Position numbers and translations under genes: made by a program. Source: Megalonaias nervosa (lineage: Eukaryota > Mollusca > Bivalvia > Unionida > Unionidae). Taken from it: a stretch of DNA of 64,000 bases. The stretch's first letter is position 1. Every line of letters starts with the position of its first letter. Location of the stretch: NCBI GenBank assembly GCA_016617855.1, contig JAECUM010016870.1, positions 1-64,000 of the forward strand. Reading direction: 5' to 3'. This document shows positions 23,386-35,119 of the stretch, piece by piece. A model generated the notes under the pieces. It ran no database searches and was not told where the DNA came from. It saw only the letters and a list, made by a program, of their open reading frames with translations.

Positions 23386-24065
23386 ATGGTTCACTTATAC
23401 CTTGTAATGATTATGCATGTGCATCAGTGTAACCTGCCTGTAGCTGATTGATGCATATGCATAAAAACAAATGGTTCACTTATACCTTGTAATGATTATG
23501 CATGTGCATCAGTGTAACCTGCCTGTAGCTGATTGATGCATATGCATAAAAACAAATGGTTCACTTATACCTTGTAATGATTATGCATGTGCATCAGTGT
23601 AACCTGCCTGTAGCTGATTGATGCATATGCATAAAAACAAATGGTTCACTTATACCTTGTAATGATTATGCATGTGCATCAGTGTAACCTGCCTGTAGCT
23701 GATTGATGCATATGCATAAAAACAAATGGTTCACTTATACCTTGTAATGATTATGCATGTGCATCAGTGTAACCTGCCTGTAGCTGATTGATGCATATGC
23801 ATAAAAACAAATGGTTCACTTATACCTTGTAATGATTATGCATGTGCATCAGTGTAACCTGCCTGTAGCTGATTGATGCATATGCATAAAAACAAATGGT
23901 TCACTTATACCTTGTAATGATTATGCATGTGCATCAGTGTAACCTGCCTGTAGCTGATTGATGCATATGCATAAAAACAAATGGTTCACTTATACCTTGT
24001 AATGATTATGCATGTGCATCAGTGTAACCTGCCTGTAGCTGATTGATGCATATGCATAAAAACAA
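23386..24065 (+). repeat. 85-bp minisatellite, eight copies
   Basis: Units starting 'atggttcacttataccttgt' begin at 23,386, 23,471, 23,556, 23,641, 23,726, 23,811, 23,896 and 23,981. By eye they are identical, so the expansion or homogenisation is recent, or the assembly repeated the unit. Each unit holds TTATGCATGTGCATCA and GATGCATATGCATAA, AT-rich near-palindromes. The array lies in the 3' UTR of LINE copy D. Confidence 0.98.
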
Positions 24066-24631
24066 AGGAGTAAATGTCGGAATATTTGGTGAGAGACATT
24101 AAATGTTTTAGGAAGTTAAAATAGACTGATCTGAAAGTTGCAATATTGTCAGTCTGTTTTAGTTCAAGCAGTAGCTGATTCCATTCAGAAGATCCTGTAT
24201 ATGTAAAAGTCTTTTCCAATGCATCATGGTCTTGGTAGTTTTAAACACAGGCTTGATGCTGATCTTACATTGCTGATTTGTATCATTCAGGTGAAAAGGT
24301 GTTAAATTAAGAATAGCTTTACAAACCAAAATACATCTATGATATGAACTTCTTTTGTCAAAAGGGAGCCAGTTTAAACACTTAAACATGTCTGTAGACA
24401 GTGCCATTTGATCGATATCTAGTATACCATAATTCATGCTGCATGCTTTTCAACATTCATTATATGACAAGTATTAGTTTTGTGTATAAGCCCTATAATT
24501 AGGAAGAGTTGCCAATATAAGTTAATATGTAGGTTGAATACAATAGTTTCCTTGCATGCATTGGTAGAAATTTCTTAGTCTTTGCAGTAGTATTAGTTTG
24601 GAGGCTATAATGCTACAGACAGGATCTAATT

Positions 24632-24821
24632 CAGGGGTCGGCAACCTATTTTACATGGTGTGCCACTTTTTTCTGGATTAATTACAAAATTAATGAGCGC
24701 ATGCCACCAGTAAGAGAGTAACACTGTTAAAATCGAGATCTTTTTGCTGCCCTTTGCGTGCCAGACAAAAGATCTTGATGTGCCACCTTGAGGCATGCAT
24801 GCCATAGGCTGCCGACCCCTG
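24632..24821. mobile_element. hAT-type MITE, 190 bp, inside LINE copy D
   Basis: Ends CAGGGGTCGGCAACCTAT and, reversed, CAGGGGTCGGCAGCCTAT form the terminal inverted repeat. Inside them, GTGTGCCAC and GTGGCACAT are also inverted. Perfect 8-bp target-site duplication ATCTAATT at 24,624-24,631 and 24,822-24,829. No coding capacity. Removing it rejoins the LINE reading frame around RQLDP|VCSII, so the insertion is younger than the LINE. Confidence 0.95.
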
Positions 24822-24905
24822 ATCTAATTGACGATTCCATGTTAGTTGGTTTGAAAGCTACTGCACAGTTCTAGGAGTTTGACATTATTCATCATTTACA
24901 GACAA

Positions 24906-27857
24906 TCCAATGGGAGTCTACATGGATAACCTGTTGTACATTCCTACTAGCATTACAGTGGTTTGGGGGTATTTATATAAATGAGTTAGATAGGTTCATG
25001 AGGCAGCAATGACTTTTATTATCATGGGCTTTAATTTCATGAAAGAAAGGTCCCTCTTTTTAAAGGACTAAAATGCTCTCTTGACTACAAAAAGGACAAT
25101 GTTTTGTTGTTTTACAGTTTGTACAAGCAATACAAATGGAGTGAGTATTCCAGAGGATTTTCTTGAGCCCACACCACCCCACACTCTGCATAGGCATTGC
25201 TGCCTGAGAAAATTCTGAAAAAAAGAACAATAAAAACTTCTGTGTAAGAATTAGGCAGGAAGATCTTACCTGTTCTCAGGTGTCATCTCTATTAAATGAA
25301 GCTAAACAATCACAAACTGATGTTTTAATTGTAATAAAGTCAGCCATGTTTATTTTAATAGCATTGACATCAACAACATGTGTGAGTACTTGAGATGAAA
25401 ATTAGCACACAAAAAACATTTGGTAAAAAGCTAATAATGATTTTTTGATAATAAGGAATACTAAAAGCTGATTCTAAGAATGAAAGATGTTTGATCACTA
25501 AACATGAAAGAAGCATTAGTGTGTGACACCCTTCCAAGTAATAAAAATAGCAAAACTCAGATTAAATGAAATAAGAATTTTTGCTGATTATATTAAAAAA
25601 TAAAAAATAAATCAATATTAGTCCTTGTACCAAATCAGCAAGGATAGTGATAACTAAATACCTAGAAGAAAGGAATAAAATAATTCTTAAACAAAATAAT
25701 TGGCATGCTGACATATGGAGGAGTAATCTAAATGCAAGGTTATTAAACATAGCCAAAATATTTTATCAAACTACCAATAACTCATGAAAGAGCTAGTTCC
25801 AAATAGCAATAAAATGATCAGTGGATAATTTTGCATGGTAAAAGATGCATGTAATGAAAATCCTCAATTTGCAATGTATGACTTCCACTGAATAACTCAT
25901 CTAAGGTCTTGAGGAGATAAACTTTTTGAATCACACCAAACATGATTAAAATCAAATTATGAATGAGGAGGTCTAAGAGTGTTTGCAAGTTTGTGCATGG
26001 ATGATCATTTCTCATTAAAATTGGGATCAAATGTCTGATTGGAATCTGTTTTTGCAGAATGAGATAATTGTTTTCAACTGCTTACATATATTGCAATACC
26101 TGATCACAGCACCCCAGGTGTCCTCTCAGCTATAGGACTCAAACATTCCTGCCATGATTTCCTTCTAGAGCTAAGACATAAGAAGCTTACAGTTTGATTA
26201 ACAACAATACAACTACAGCATATCTCCTTCAATTGAATTCATATTCATTTCTGCCACTAAGACTGCTTGAAAAAAAATACAACATTTCTTGTTTCCTCAA
26301 GTGAACTGTTAATTTCTGATAACAAAGTTATCACCCTCTTCCAGGTGTAATAAAACATAAGCTTTACTGATTGGCCCATTGGCTGTGCAGTTATTGCTTT
26401 AATTTACAGCATCATTGATTTATCAATATCCAATACATTATATCATCAAAGATGCCACATCATAAAGTGAAGGCTGCAGATTTCTCTTCTATTTCAGAAA
26501 CAAATTGTTGTATGGGTACAGATGAATCTAACACTAGTAATACACTGATTTATTTCAGCCATCTTCACTATAGCAGTACTACTGTATCTGTGCTGCCATC
26601 ACACACTCTCTCTCTCTCTCTCTCTCTCCATCTGTCTGTCTGCCCATCTCTCTCTCTCTCTCTCAGAAATGTAAATCGACCAAAAGTTTCAAGAATCATG
26701 AAAAAAAGTGTTCCTATTTTTCAAGGTCTTCAGGAATGATAAAATTCTTTATCTTATCAACTACCACCACCCCACCAAACTCCAATTCATTCACTACCAT
26801 GACTGTTAACTTTGAAATTTATATCATTTATAAAGAATCTTCCATGAACCCTAATGAATAATGTGTTACAAATGATATGTCTGCTAATAATATACCAGTG
26901 TAACCATATGCTGAGACAGAGAAATACAAATATTTCAAAAGTTAAGCAAACAGTTTTTCAGAAGAACATGAACACTAATGAAGAATAGCATTACTGCCAT
27001 ATTCCTGCTGAAATTAGGCAGGCAATCCCATAAATTTGCAAAGTCACCAGTCCCCAACATAAGACAAACTAGCCATGAGCATTTCAAATAAGAATTGCCA
27101 TCTAACCTCTGGACAGTCACTTGTATGTTACTGTGGTACTTTTTCCAGTTCACAATTCCATCTGGCTAATTAATAATCTAATTAATATTTTAGGCTTAAA
27201 TATCTGTTTCAAAATGCTTTATTTCCAGTGTCTACACTTTGCTCTTCTTGTGCTTATTTGTAAGATCTTCAAATCTTGTACTACTTTCAAAAGTTTGATA
27301 TAAGCACCAATGTCATTGGTCAATAGAATCTAAAATTAACCATACAAATCAAATTTTCTGAACCTATATTTAACGTTGAACTTCCTGTGGAATCACCTGC
27401 AAGATGGTTAACATGGATCTATTGGTATTTGTTAATGTCCTGAACTTCAAAAATGTGAAGAAAACTCAGTCAGCTCACCAAAGATAACAAAGATTAGAGA
27501 CTGTGATCATATTGAACAATCAAATGAAGTGAGAAAAAAATATATCAGCAAATGGATTACTGAATTTCCATGTCTTCTATATCACACAAAAGTATGATGT
27601 TCTGCAATACCTGTATGCCCTACTACAAACCAGCTACTACCCCTCTGTCAAAAGTAAAATTCTATGATGGACAGAACAGAGAATTTTATTTTGAGACAGA
27701 CTGGTGTAATGAAGCTGTCATGCCAGAAAAGCAGATTTTTAAAAATTATTTCAGAAACAAAATTAGAACCAGCTGTCTTAGCAAAAGAAACAAATAAGAC
27801 AGACCAGGTAATTCCTGAGATGTTCAGTGAATTCTTTGATGTCCAGTTAAATCTTCT
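24906..27857. other. Long noncoding stretch; one CT microsatellite
   Basis: About 3 kb of AT-rich sequence with only short open frames. The 95-codon plus frame at 26,452-26,739 runs through the (CT)n tract and is an artefact. I see no mobile-element end or conserved exon. Confidence 0.5.
26605..26664. repeat. (CT)n microsatellite, interrupted
   Basis: Two CT runs separated by 'ccatctgtctgtctgcccat'. Confidence 0.95.
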
Positions 27858-27865
27858 CTTCTGGT

Positions 27866-28197
27866 TAGGGATGAAAGGTAGGGAAATTTTCTAAGGTACT
27901 GGGTCCCACTACCTGGTTGGGTTGGTTTTGACTGGGTCAGGTTTCTCCACTCCCATTTTGTCAGGTTTCCCCACCCCACCCCTCTCTCACCCCATTTTCA
28001 TCAACCAGAAAATATTGGGGGGTTTATGTTCTCTTTTTATTTTATTATTTTATTAACGACACCAAGAAAGATGGGGTGGGGGTGGGGAACCGGACATGGC
28101 AAGATCAAATTCTTATCTTAAAACCCATCCAGGCAAGGTCATTACCGGTAGTGCCAACCAGGCCCAGGTGGTCAGGCTGGGTACCCATCCATCCCTA
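27866..28197. mobile_element. hAT-like MITE, 332 bp (TAGGGATG ends)
   Basis: Left end TAGGGATGAAAGGTA and reversed right end TAGGGATGGATGGGTACC. Inside, 'actgggtcccactacctgg' on the left matches a reversed 'acccagcctgaccacctgg' on the right. Flanks CTTCTGGT (27,858-27,865) and GTTCTGGT (28,198-28,205) differ at one base, an 8-bp duplication as for hAT. The interior is GC-richer than its surroundings and has a purine run (28,071-28,090, GGGGTGGGGGTGGGG). Confidence 0.82.
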
Positions 28198-28205
28198 GTT
28201 CTGGT

Positions 28206-29639
28206 ACATATATCTCCTGGTTAAGGTTCAGAGATGTCTTGTTCAATCAATAAATCTCAGCCTGCTGGGATTAATAGGTCTGCCTCCAAACTAGTACACA
28301 TTGGTCATACCCCTTCAGTGATCCCTGATTACAAACTGGGCATATGAGGAATCAGTGTTCTGAGTGGGACTATTTAGCAAATTGCTTAACAATGGGTTCC
28401 TAGCCATCTCATTCATAATATTCCACAGTACTATCAGGGCCACACTCTCATACCTCCAAGAAATTTCTTTCAAAATAATTATAAATTAAAAGATGCAGCC
28501 AATCCATGGGGTAAATGTAATGCTGAAGTTAATGACTACTGATAATCTACAACTTTAAATTGCTATATTTTGAAAACATTCAGAGATTTGTTGAAACTGG
28601 TTTTGCAAATAAATACTTTCAGACTGCTTTTCAACTTCTCTTACAAAATCCCACCCCTAGGCCCTCTCAACCTAAGAAAAGTGTCAGAGACAGATTTTGA
28701 AATTGCTGAATAAGAAATCATTCTGATGAGGGGTCTTCCATTAAGTATTCTTGAAATTTGGCTAAAAGCACTGTTGTCAGAATGGCTTTAAGCAATTGTA
28801 AACTTTAAAATCCACCATAAAAGTGACAAATAATAGAAAATAAAGACCTCAGTTATAAACAATATATGTTGTTTAGTTGTTGACCACTAGCAGAAATGAC
28901 AGAAAAACACATATGGTGTATCAAGCATTCTGTTTGGGCATGATTTATCTAATGTCAATGACTTTTCAATTGTTGGCCATTAAATGAAAACAAAACACAA
29001 GTACAATAAAATTCCATCAAAACTGAAAATCCTTGGGACCAAATTTAGTTTACAGTTTGGAGAGGATTTCAGTTTCCAAAGGGTATCACTGACATGCAAA
29101 AATATCTCTTTTTATTTGAAAGTACAGCTGTAGACGTACAGGTACATCATCATCATCGATATCAGCCTAAATTTTAAAACCCAACTAACCCCTAAATATT
29201 TTAGATAAAAAAAATTACAATGTTTCTCACATGATTTGAAAGCAACAGAATTTTCTTTTGTGTGTATTAAACAAGGAAAGCATTTGTGTGACTTGAGAGA
29301 GAGAGAGAAAAAATGTATTTATGAAAGACTTCCTCAGCCTGTGCAAGAATGTACAAAATTAGGAAACTTGCTTACATTTTTAATTTAATTTCATTGAAAA
29401 ATTAGCTGAACAATGTACATCCCTTCCAAATACTGTTCTGTCAGTCTCTTTTGATAACATATCAAAAGCAAGGCCACAGATATGGTTTTTAAAGTCAGGG
29501 TTGTTTAATTAACAAATATATAACCAATTAATCATTAATGCAAAATAACAGCTCCAATCACAATTAAATAATAAGCAGATAAACACAATCTTTCTTAATT
29601 GGCTTATCTACAAGCATTGACTTCTAAATAATTTATTTT
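28206..29639. other. Noncoding stretch, no feature seen
   Basis: Unique AT-rich sequence with a short GA run near 29,296-29,309. Confidence 0.5.
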
Positions 29640-30140
29640 TTTAATATGCAAATGGCTTGGAATTAGGGGTCAGCCCTAATCTGTTTCAGTGTTGTCCTCA
29701 ATGCATGATTTCAGGCCATTTCTGGACCATAAATATACAAATTTTATGGAATTTATCATATTGGATATCAAATCAGTACAATTATTATTTAAGACCAACA
29801 AGACACCATAAGAAGTCTTTCCATGAGACCCCCCCCCATGATATCAATATAACATTATATTTATTAGAAGTTGCAATAACAAGATAATAAGAGTTTCAAA
29901 ATGGATGATGTGGTGGCCATATTGGATGTAGATCTACCACCATTTTCACTTAGGACAAACTGAACATCATAAGAAGTCTTTTTGTGAAAAATCAATCTTA
30001 ATATAACCATCCATTCAAGAGAAGCAGCAACGCCAAGATTTTCAAGGTGGTCACTGTGCAGGCCATATAGGATGTCCAAGCAGAACCTTTTTTAGAATGA
30101 ACTTGGCATCATAATAAGTCTTTGGTCAAACCTCTATGTT
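29640..30140 (+). repeat. Family ii degenerate array
   Basis: 'ataagaagtctttccatgag' near 29,809, 'ataagaagtctttttgtgaa' near 29,969 and 'ataataagtctttggtcaaa' near 30,112, each with the neighbouring 'gtggccatattggatgt..accattttcacttaggac' block. Confidence 0.7.
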
Positions 30141-30779
30141 GATATGACTTTCCAGGATTGTAGATATACCAATTTTTTTTATAAGTTAATTGCTCCATAA
30201 TTCCAAGAATCCTTAAACAATGCCAAAACATACTGGTATAATTATGAGATTAAATTACAAATTACAAGATGAAAAAGAACAGAAATACTAAAAGCCTCTT
30301 ATTAGGACCAGATCCATTACATCACATTATGTTGCTAAAAGCTTCTTCAAAAACACCTGTTTCTCCTAATTCAAACTCACATTATCAACAGGAAAAGATG
30401 CATTCAATCCTTGGAGCCATCCCCAAAGAGCTAAATTAATTCTATTTCAGTTAAAATCAGTAAGATAATAGAGAGTCAGACATTGAGACTAGTAAATTGT
30501 AATCTTTAAAGGATACAATCCTGGGGCACACTAGTGCAAGTGCTTTAATTACAAACCCATCCAGTACAATAATCCAGAGCTCATCTGCTGTACGTCTAGT
30601 CGGTTCACAGCTGACCAGCATCAAAAGTTTTAATTTAGTCAATCACCAGAGAACAATAACATGAACAATCTAGCCTCAATGACCGACATTTTAAAATCTG
30701 ATTAATGTAACATTACTTTTTGGAAGTTATTTAAACAAGTGTAATGCAAAATGTGAATTATACAAGTGCAATCTGTTAT
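30141..30779. other. Noncoding stretch, no feature seen
   Basis: No open frame or repeat of note. Confidence 0.5.
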
Positions 30780-31830
30780 GATGTGGGTCATGGTGACCAT
30801 GACCTGGACTTTTTGAACCCCAAATCATCAGGTTCATTTGTATTATCAAAACCAATCCACTTGTGAAGTCTGATATAGGTATAAATTATAAATCAACTTA
30901 GGATACAAAAAGAACCATTTTATAAGAATGGTTGTTACCACTGACAAAACAAATCAATTACAAAAGTAAAATTTAAAAAAGAAAATTAATTTCACTTTGT
31001 ATGCTTGACTTTTGATCACAGATCACAGACTCAGTAGGGAGATCCACTGATCAACTGTAATGCATCGATGAAGTTTATACAAAATGAGTGTAGGAATCTT
31101 GCGGAAACTGAACTTATCATGTGGAAAATTAACTTGCCATGTATAATCCAAAACAACAAATTTAGCTCCTTTGAATTTGACCTGTGATCTCTGTTCCCAA
31201 GACTCAATAAGGAAGTACCTCTGCCAATGTGTAGCCTATTCACCAATGAAATATGGTGAAAATTAGGTCATGAAAACTTTACTTATCATTTAGAAAAGAA
31301 AACTTATTTTTAGCCCTAGTGACCTTGACCTTAGACCTTGCTGCAACCCAGATCATCACATTCCTCTGTCCATAGGTAAGGCACATACAAGGCTCAAGAA
31401 AACAAGGTCAAAATTATGTTGCAGAAACCAGCTCATCTATGAACAGATGTACAGGCCAACACTGATATCACTATATCCCCACACCATCAGTCACAGAGAT
31501 AAAAATTAATTTTCATGTGTAAGAATCCAGTGACCTAGTTCTAACATAAAGTTTGGTGATATGTTCATTAAAACTCTAGTTACTGCATACCAACTATTTT
31601 CCTTTCTTGGGTCACAGTGACCTGTACCCTTTACCTTTGAACAGCAAAATCAATAGGCTTCTTTGTGTTGGCAAGGTTTACTGAATGTATCTTTAGTACT
31701 ATGCAAAGTACTGTGCAGAAATCATTGTCTTTTGTCACCAAAAGTGACCTTCAAATCTCTACCTCTAAAAACCAAAATCACTAGGCTTTTTGCATCATTA
31801 AGGGTTTGATAGAGCATTTGGTCGAGGCAA
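30780..31830 (+). repeat. Family i degenerate array
   Basis: TGACC blocks followed by 'accc..aaatca..aggctt' occur near 30,792, 31,170, 31,320, 31,618 and 31,745. The linking text ('ctgtgcagaaatcattgtct', 'aatcaataggcttcttt') matches the array at 1-850. The spacing is irregular because units are partly deleted. The truncated LINE copy B lies just beyond its right edge. Confidence 0.65.
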
Positions 31831-31881
31831 TGTACAAACCTGTTTCAGAATAAAATGCAGGACAAAATTCATGCACTTAAG

Positions 31882-32672
31882 CTTTTATAAAAGTTGTATT
31901 CAGCCATATCTGGACTATTGTAATGTAATTTGGGGTAATACCTCTAATTCAAACATAACAACACTTTTAAGACTCCAACAGAGGGCTTGCCATTTAATTC
32001 TAGATCAATGTATAGACAATTTCCAGGATGCAAGGAATAATATAAAGATTCTAACAATACATGAAAGATTATTTCTTAGAAAGGCCAAATTGATTTATAA
32101 AGTATCCAGAAAAGCCATTCCTGTCTATCTAAGCAATATCTTTCACCAAAGAGATGCTAATGGTACTCCAAATTTAAGGTCCATAGGAAGTAAAAATTAC
32201 ATTATACCAAGGCCAAACAAAGAATTGTTTAAAAAAAGTTTTCAATATACTGGTCCATTGGTATGGAACAACATTCCCAGTGACATAAGGTAGGCTCCTA
32301 GCATTTCTTCTTTTCATAATCAATGTCTCAGATGGATGAAATCTTTAGACAACTGAACAGTTCTGGTGCAATAAATACTGCCTGCTTTTCTGTAATTTTT
32401 CATCATTTTCACAGTTGAATTTTTCAATGCAGGATGATATTTTATATTTTATATATGTTTATGTTTACAAAGATGATTGTGCATGTGTTCGAGGCTTGAT
32501 ACTTTGAGTTTTAAAATCACCTAATTATTTAGTGTCAAGCCAGATTCTTCACATCATGTTGTATATACTGTATATATTGTACATAACAGATAGAGGGCCT
32601 CAAGGTAGATTAGTTCTGTAACTGAGTTACCTTCTCTAAATAAAGCCTTTATTATTATTACAATTATTATTA
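31882..32672 (+). mobile_element. LINE copy B, 5'-truncated, 3' end intact (same family as copy A)
   Basis: An uninterrupted frame ending at 32,293 encodes the last ~135 residues of the reverse-transcriptase ORF: YKSCIQPYLDYCNVIWGNT, LLRLQQRACHLILD, KAKLIYKVSRKAIPVYLSNI and FKKSFQYTGPLVWNNIPSDI. The WN.IP box is the usual end of this LINE type. The ~380-bp 3' UTR is roughly 90% or more identical by eye to that of copy A and ends 'aaataaagcctttattatta' with an ATT-rich tail. No stop or shift lies in the retained part, so it is young. Homology to copy A starts abruptly at about 31,882 ('tttataaaagtt'), as expected for incomplete reverse transcription. I could not fix a target duplication. Confidence 0.9.
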
Positions 32673-32769
32673 CTGAGATAGTCTTTAACATGGTTCTTTT
32701 CCACTATTTGACTTTCCTAAGAACCAAAAGACCTAAATAGAATTTGCAACTCACCTGAGAGCATCCAAA

Positions 32770-33010
32770 GACTCAGGTGACTATTATTATAACATACCTG
32801 ACATGTTCTTTACATGTCAAGTTGCTATCAACATATACTCCTATGGCCTTTTTTATGCAAGACAATTTACAAAGAAGTATTTCTGTCAACAAATTTAGTG
32901 CTTTTCCTAGCAGCATTTATATTCAGGTCATCCTGATTTCTTTGTGCTATTTCCACCTATATATGCATTTCTCTGTTGCTTTCCTGTTGATGCAAATTGT
33001 CTTCCCTAAT
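32770..33010 (-). mobile_element. LINE fragment E (reverse-transcriptase thumb region)
   Basis: On the minus strand, 32,860-32,790 encodes KKAIGVYVDSNLTCKEHVRY, the L-G-V-x-(I/V)-D-x-x-L-T-W-x-x-H-(I/V) signature that follows the catalytic core in Jockey-superfamily LINEs, with Trp replaced by Cys. The upstream ~40 codons are open but diverged. No 3' tail is attached; an old internal fragment. Confidence 0.55.
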
Positions 33011-33339
33011 GCATAAACTTTTTAAACCAAAATCTGTGGTCACCCATATTTCTTGATGTTTTCCATGCATTATACATGTCTGTACATAATGAAGGCTACA
33101 GCATTCTCTGTAATTGCTTCCAGCACCAACTGGACTTTCAAATGCTAGTCTTGGATCCTCAATGTTCTGAGACCTGTGGACCTTCAATAACTAGCTCTGG
33201 ACTATCTAGTTTTCTGAAAGTATGAATTCTGTCTTCTTCAGCAGGTGATAGAAAAATCAACAAGAGTCCCTGGAAGGTACTAATACTCCACTGGACAATA
33301 AGAATTTTCAGGAATTCATGTAAGACCATTTCTTCCTTT

Positions 33340-34590
33340 TAACTGCTACGTGATGGAGGTATTTCTCATATTCTTTAGCAATAACAAGATTTTCAAATTA
33401 GTTGTTATGTTGGATGTCTGATTGGCACCAGTTTCCTTCAGAATCAAGCACACATCATTATCAGTCTATTGGTGAAAACCCTTATCAATGTGACTATTGA
33501 TTTATGAGGAATAGCTACAGCAAGATTTTCAAAACAGCCATAATGACAGCCATATTGGATGAACAACTGGCACAATTTTCATTTAGGACCAACTAGGTAT
33601 CATAAGAAGTCTATTGGCAAATCCCCATGTTGACATAATCATCTATTTTAGGAGGAGTAGAGATTACAATATTTTCAACTCTTCTGATGAAAATCCGATT
33701 TCAAAGTCACTTTCCATAAGACGAGTAGCAATAATAAGACTTTCAAAATAGCCAACACTGTGGCCGCATTGGACTTCCCATCAGCACCATTTTAATTTAG
33801 GACCAACAAGACATTAAAAGAAGTCTTCTGGTGAAAACATAATGTTGATATGACTTTCTGCTTTAGATACATAAAAACAACAACATTTTTCTATTGACTG
33901 CCATGGTGGTCATATTGGATAATAGATTTGCACCATTTAGAACCAACTGGACATAATAAGAAGTCTTCTGGTGAAAGGACAATATCGATATGACCAGCAA
34001 TCTAGGAGAAATAGCAATAACATTTTCCAGATGATCATTGTGTTGACAATATTGGAGGTCAGATTGGCATTATTTTCATTTATGACCCACTAAACATCAT
34101 AAGAAGTCTTTCAATGAAACCCCATGCTGATATGACCATTCATCCAGGACAATGTGGTGATAAGAAGATTTTCAAGATGGCTACTGTGGCAGCCCTGTTG
34201 GATGACTGAGTGGCACCATTTCATTTATGACCAACCTACTAGATATCATAATAAAAAAAGTCTTTTAGTATAAACCATATGATGATATGATCATCCATTT
34301 AGGAGTAGCAATAACAAGATTATCAAGATGGCTGCAGTGGCAGCCATATTGAATGTGTGAGTGGCACCAATTTCTTCACAGACGAACTAGATATCTGAAG
34401 ACGTCTTTTGGTAAAAATCTCATGTTGATATGGCCATCTTTTCAGGATGATTAGCAATAGGATTTTTAAGATGGTCACTGTTGTGACCATATTAGAAATC
34501 GATCAGCAAAGTTTCCATTTATTTCCATCTACCCATCATAAGAAGTCTTTCAGAGGAAAATCCTATATAGATAAGGCCAGCCATTCTGGA
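33340..34590 (+). repeat. Family ii degenerate array, largest block
   Basis: The landmark 'agaagtctt(c/t)tggtgaaa' recurs near 33,461, 33,607, 33,821, 33,961, 34,103, 34,258, 34,403 and 34,543. Spacings are 146, 214, 140, 142, 155, 145 and 140 bp. Between landmarks lie 'ttgatatgaccatccattcaggag', 'agcaataacaagattttcaa', 'gccatattggatg' and 'ggcaccattttcatttagga'. Highly diverged, noncoding. Confidence 0.78.
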
Positions 34591-35119
34591 GGTGTTGAAA
34601 TAACTGAGGGACCAGAGTTCCTGTTGTCAAGGGCCCACACAGAAATCAGAGTTATACAATAAAAATTAGAATGATATACTTTTAAATTCTTAAGCTTATG
34701 TCCCTACTATGTGTTGGAACATTTGCCCACAACAGCCTCTTCAGGAATTTTTGCTGTGCATGAAGTTAATTGGCACAATTAATTGGTCATGCTCTTCTGA
34801 CTGTTTACACATATACTAATATTGATTGATTCCTGTGGTCTAATGGAAGTGACAGCAAAATACCATGGGGCTCATCAGGGAAGATACTATTCTAGATCAT
34901 CAAATCCATTCAAAGATAGTATCACAATATATGATCAAGGAATATATAAAATCATGAAAAGCAGATATGGAAACAACTGAGGAAAGTTGATGAATTTTAT
35001 TTTTTATCTGAGGGATGGATTATATGTAATAATAAGTCATGGGGAAAATTAAGCAATCTGGAATATACATGATTGGTAGATGAAACTCCAAAGTTGCCCT
35101 CATGGGCTTGAGATCAAAC
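34591..35119. other. Noncoding stretch, no feature seen
   Basis: Unique sequence between two tandem arrays. Confidence 0.5.

Larger units (their letters stand above)
23212..24905 (-). mobile_element. LINE copy D, 5'-truncated and dead (Jockey-superfamily, CR1/L2/Rex1-like)
   Basis: The minus strand encodes the C-terminal part of a non-LTR reverse transcriptase ORF in broken frames: a KLLE..(S)NQLTWNRQLDP block (24,880-24,829), IIASKLILLQRLR (about 24,615-24,575), MHARKLLYSTYILTYI, then LNWLPFDKRSSYHR (24,375-24,330) and TFTYTGSSEWNQL..FRSVYFNFLKHL (24,210-24,100). A frameshift lies near 24,215. The 3' end is '..gagttgtaccctctgtaaataaagt' followed by (ATT)n at 23,250-23,212. Two later events interrupt it: a hAT MITE (24,632-24,821) and an 85-bp minisatellite in the 3' UTR (23,386-24,065). 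Confidence 0.85.

Noticed and set aside
23386..24065. CRISPR-like regular repeat array
   Set aside because: The 85-bp units are contiguous with no spacers, and the context is eukaryotic; it is a minisatellite. The same applies to the 41-, 34- and 38-bp arrays.
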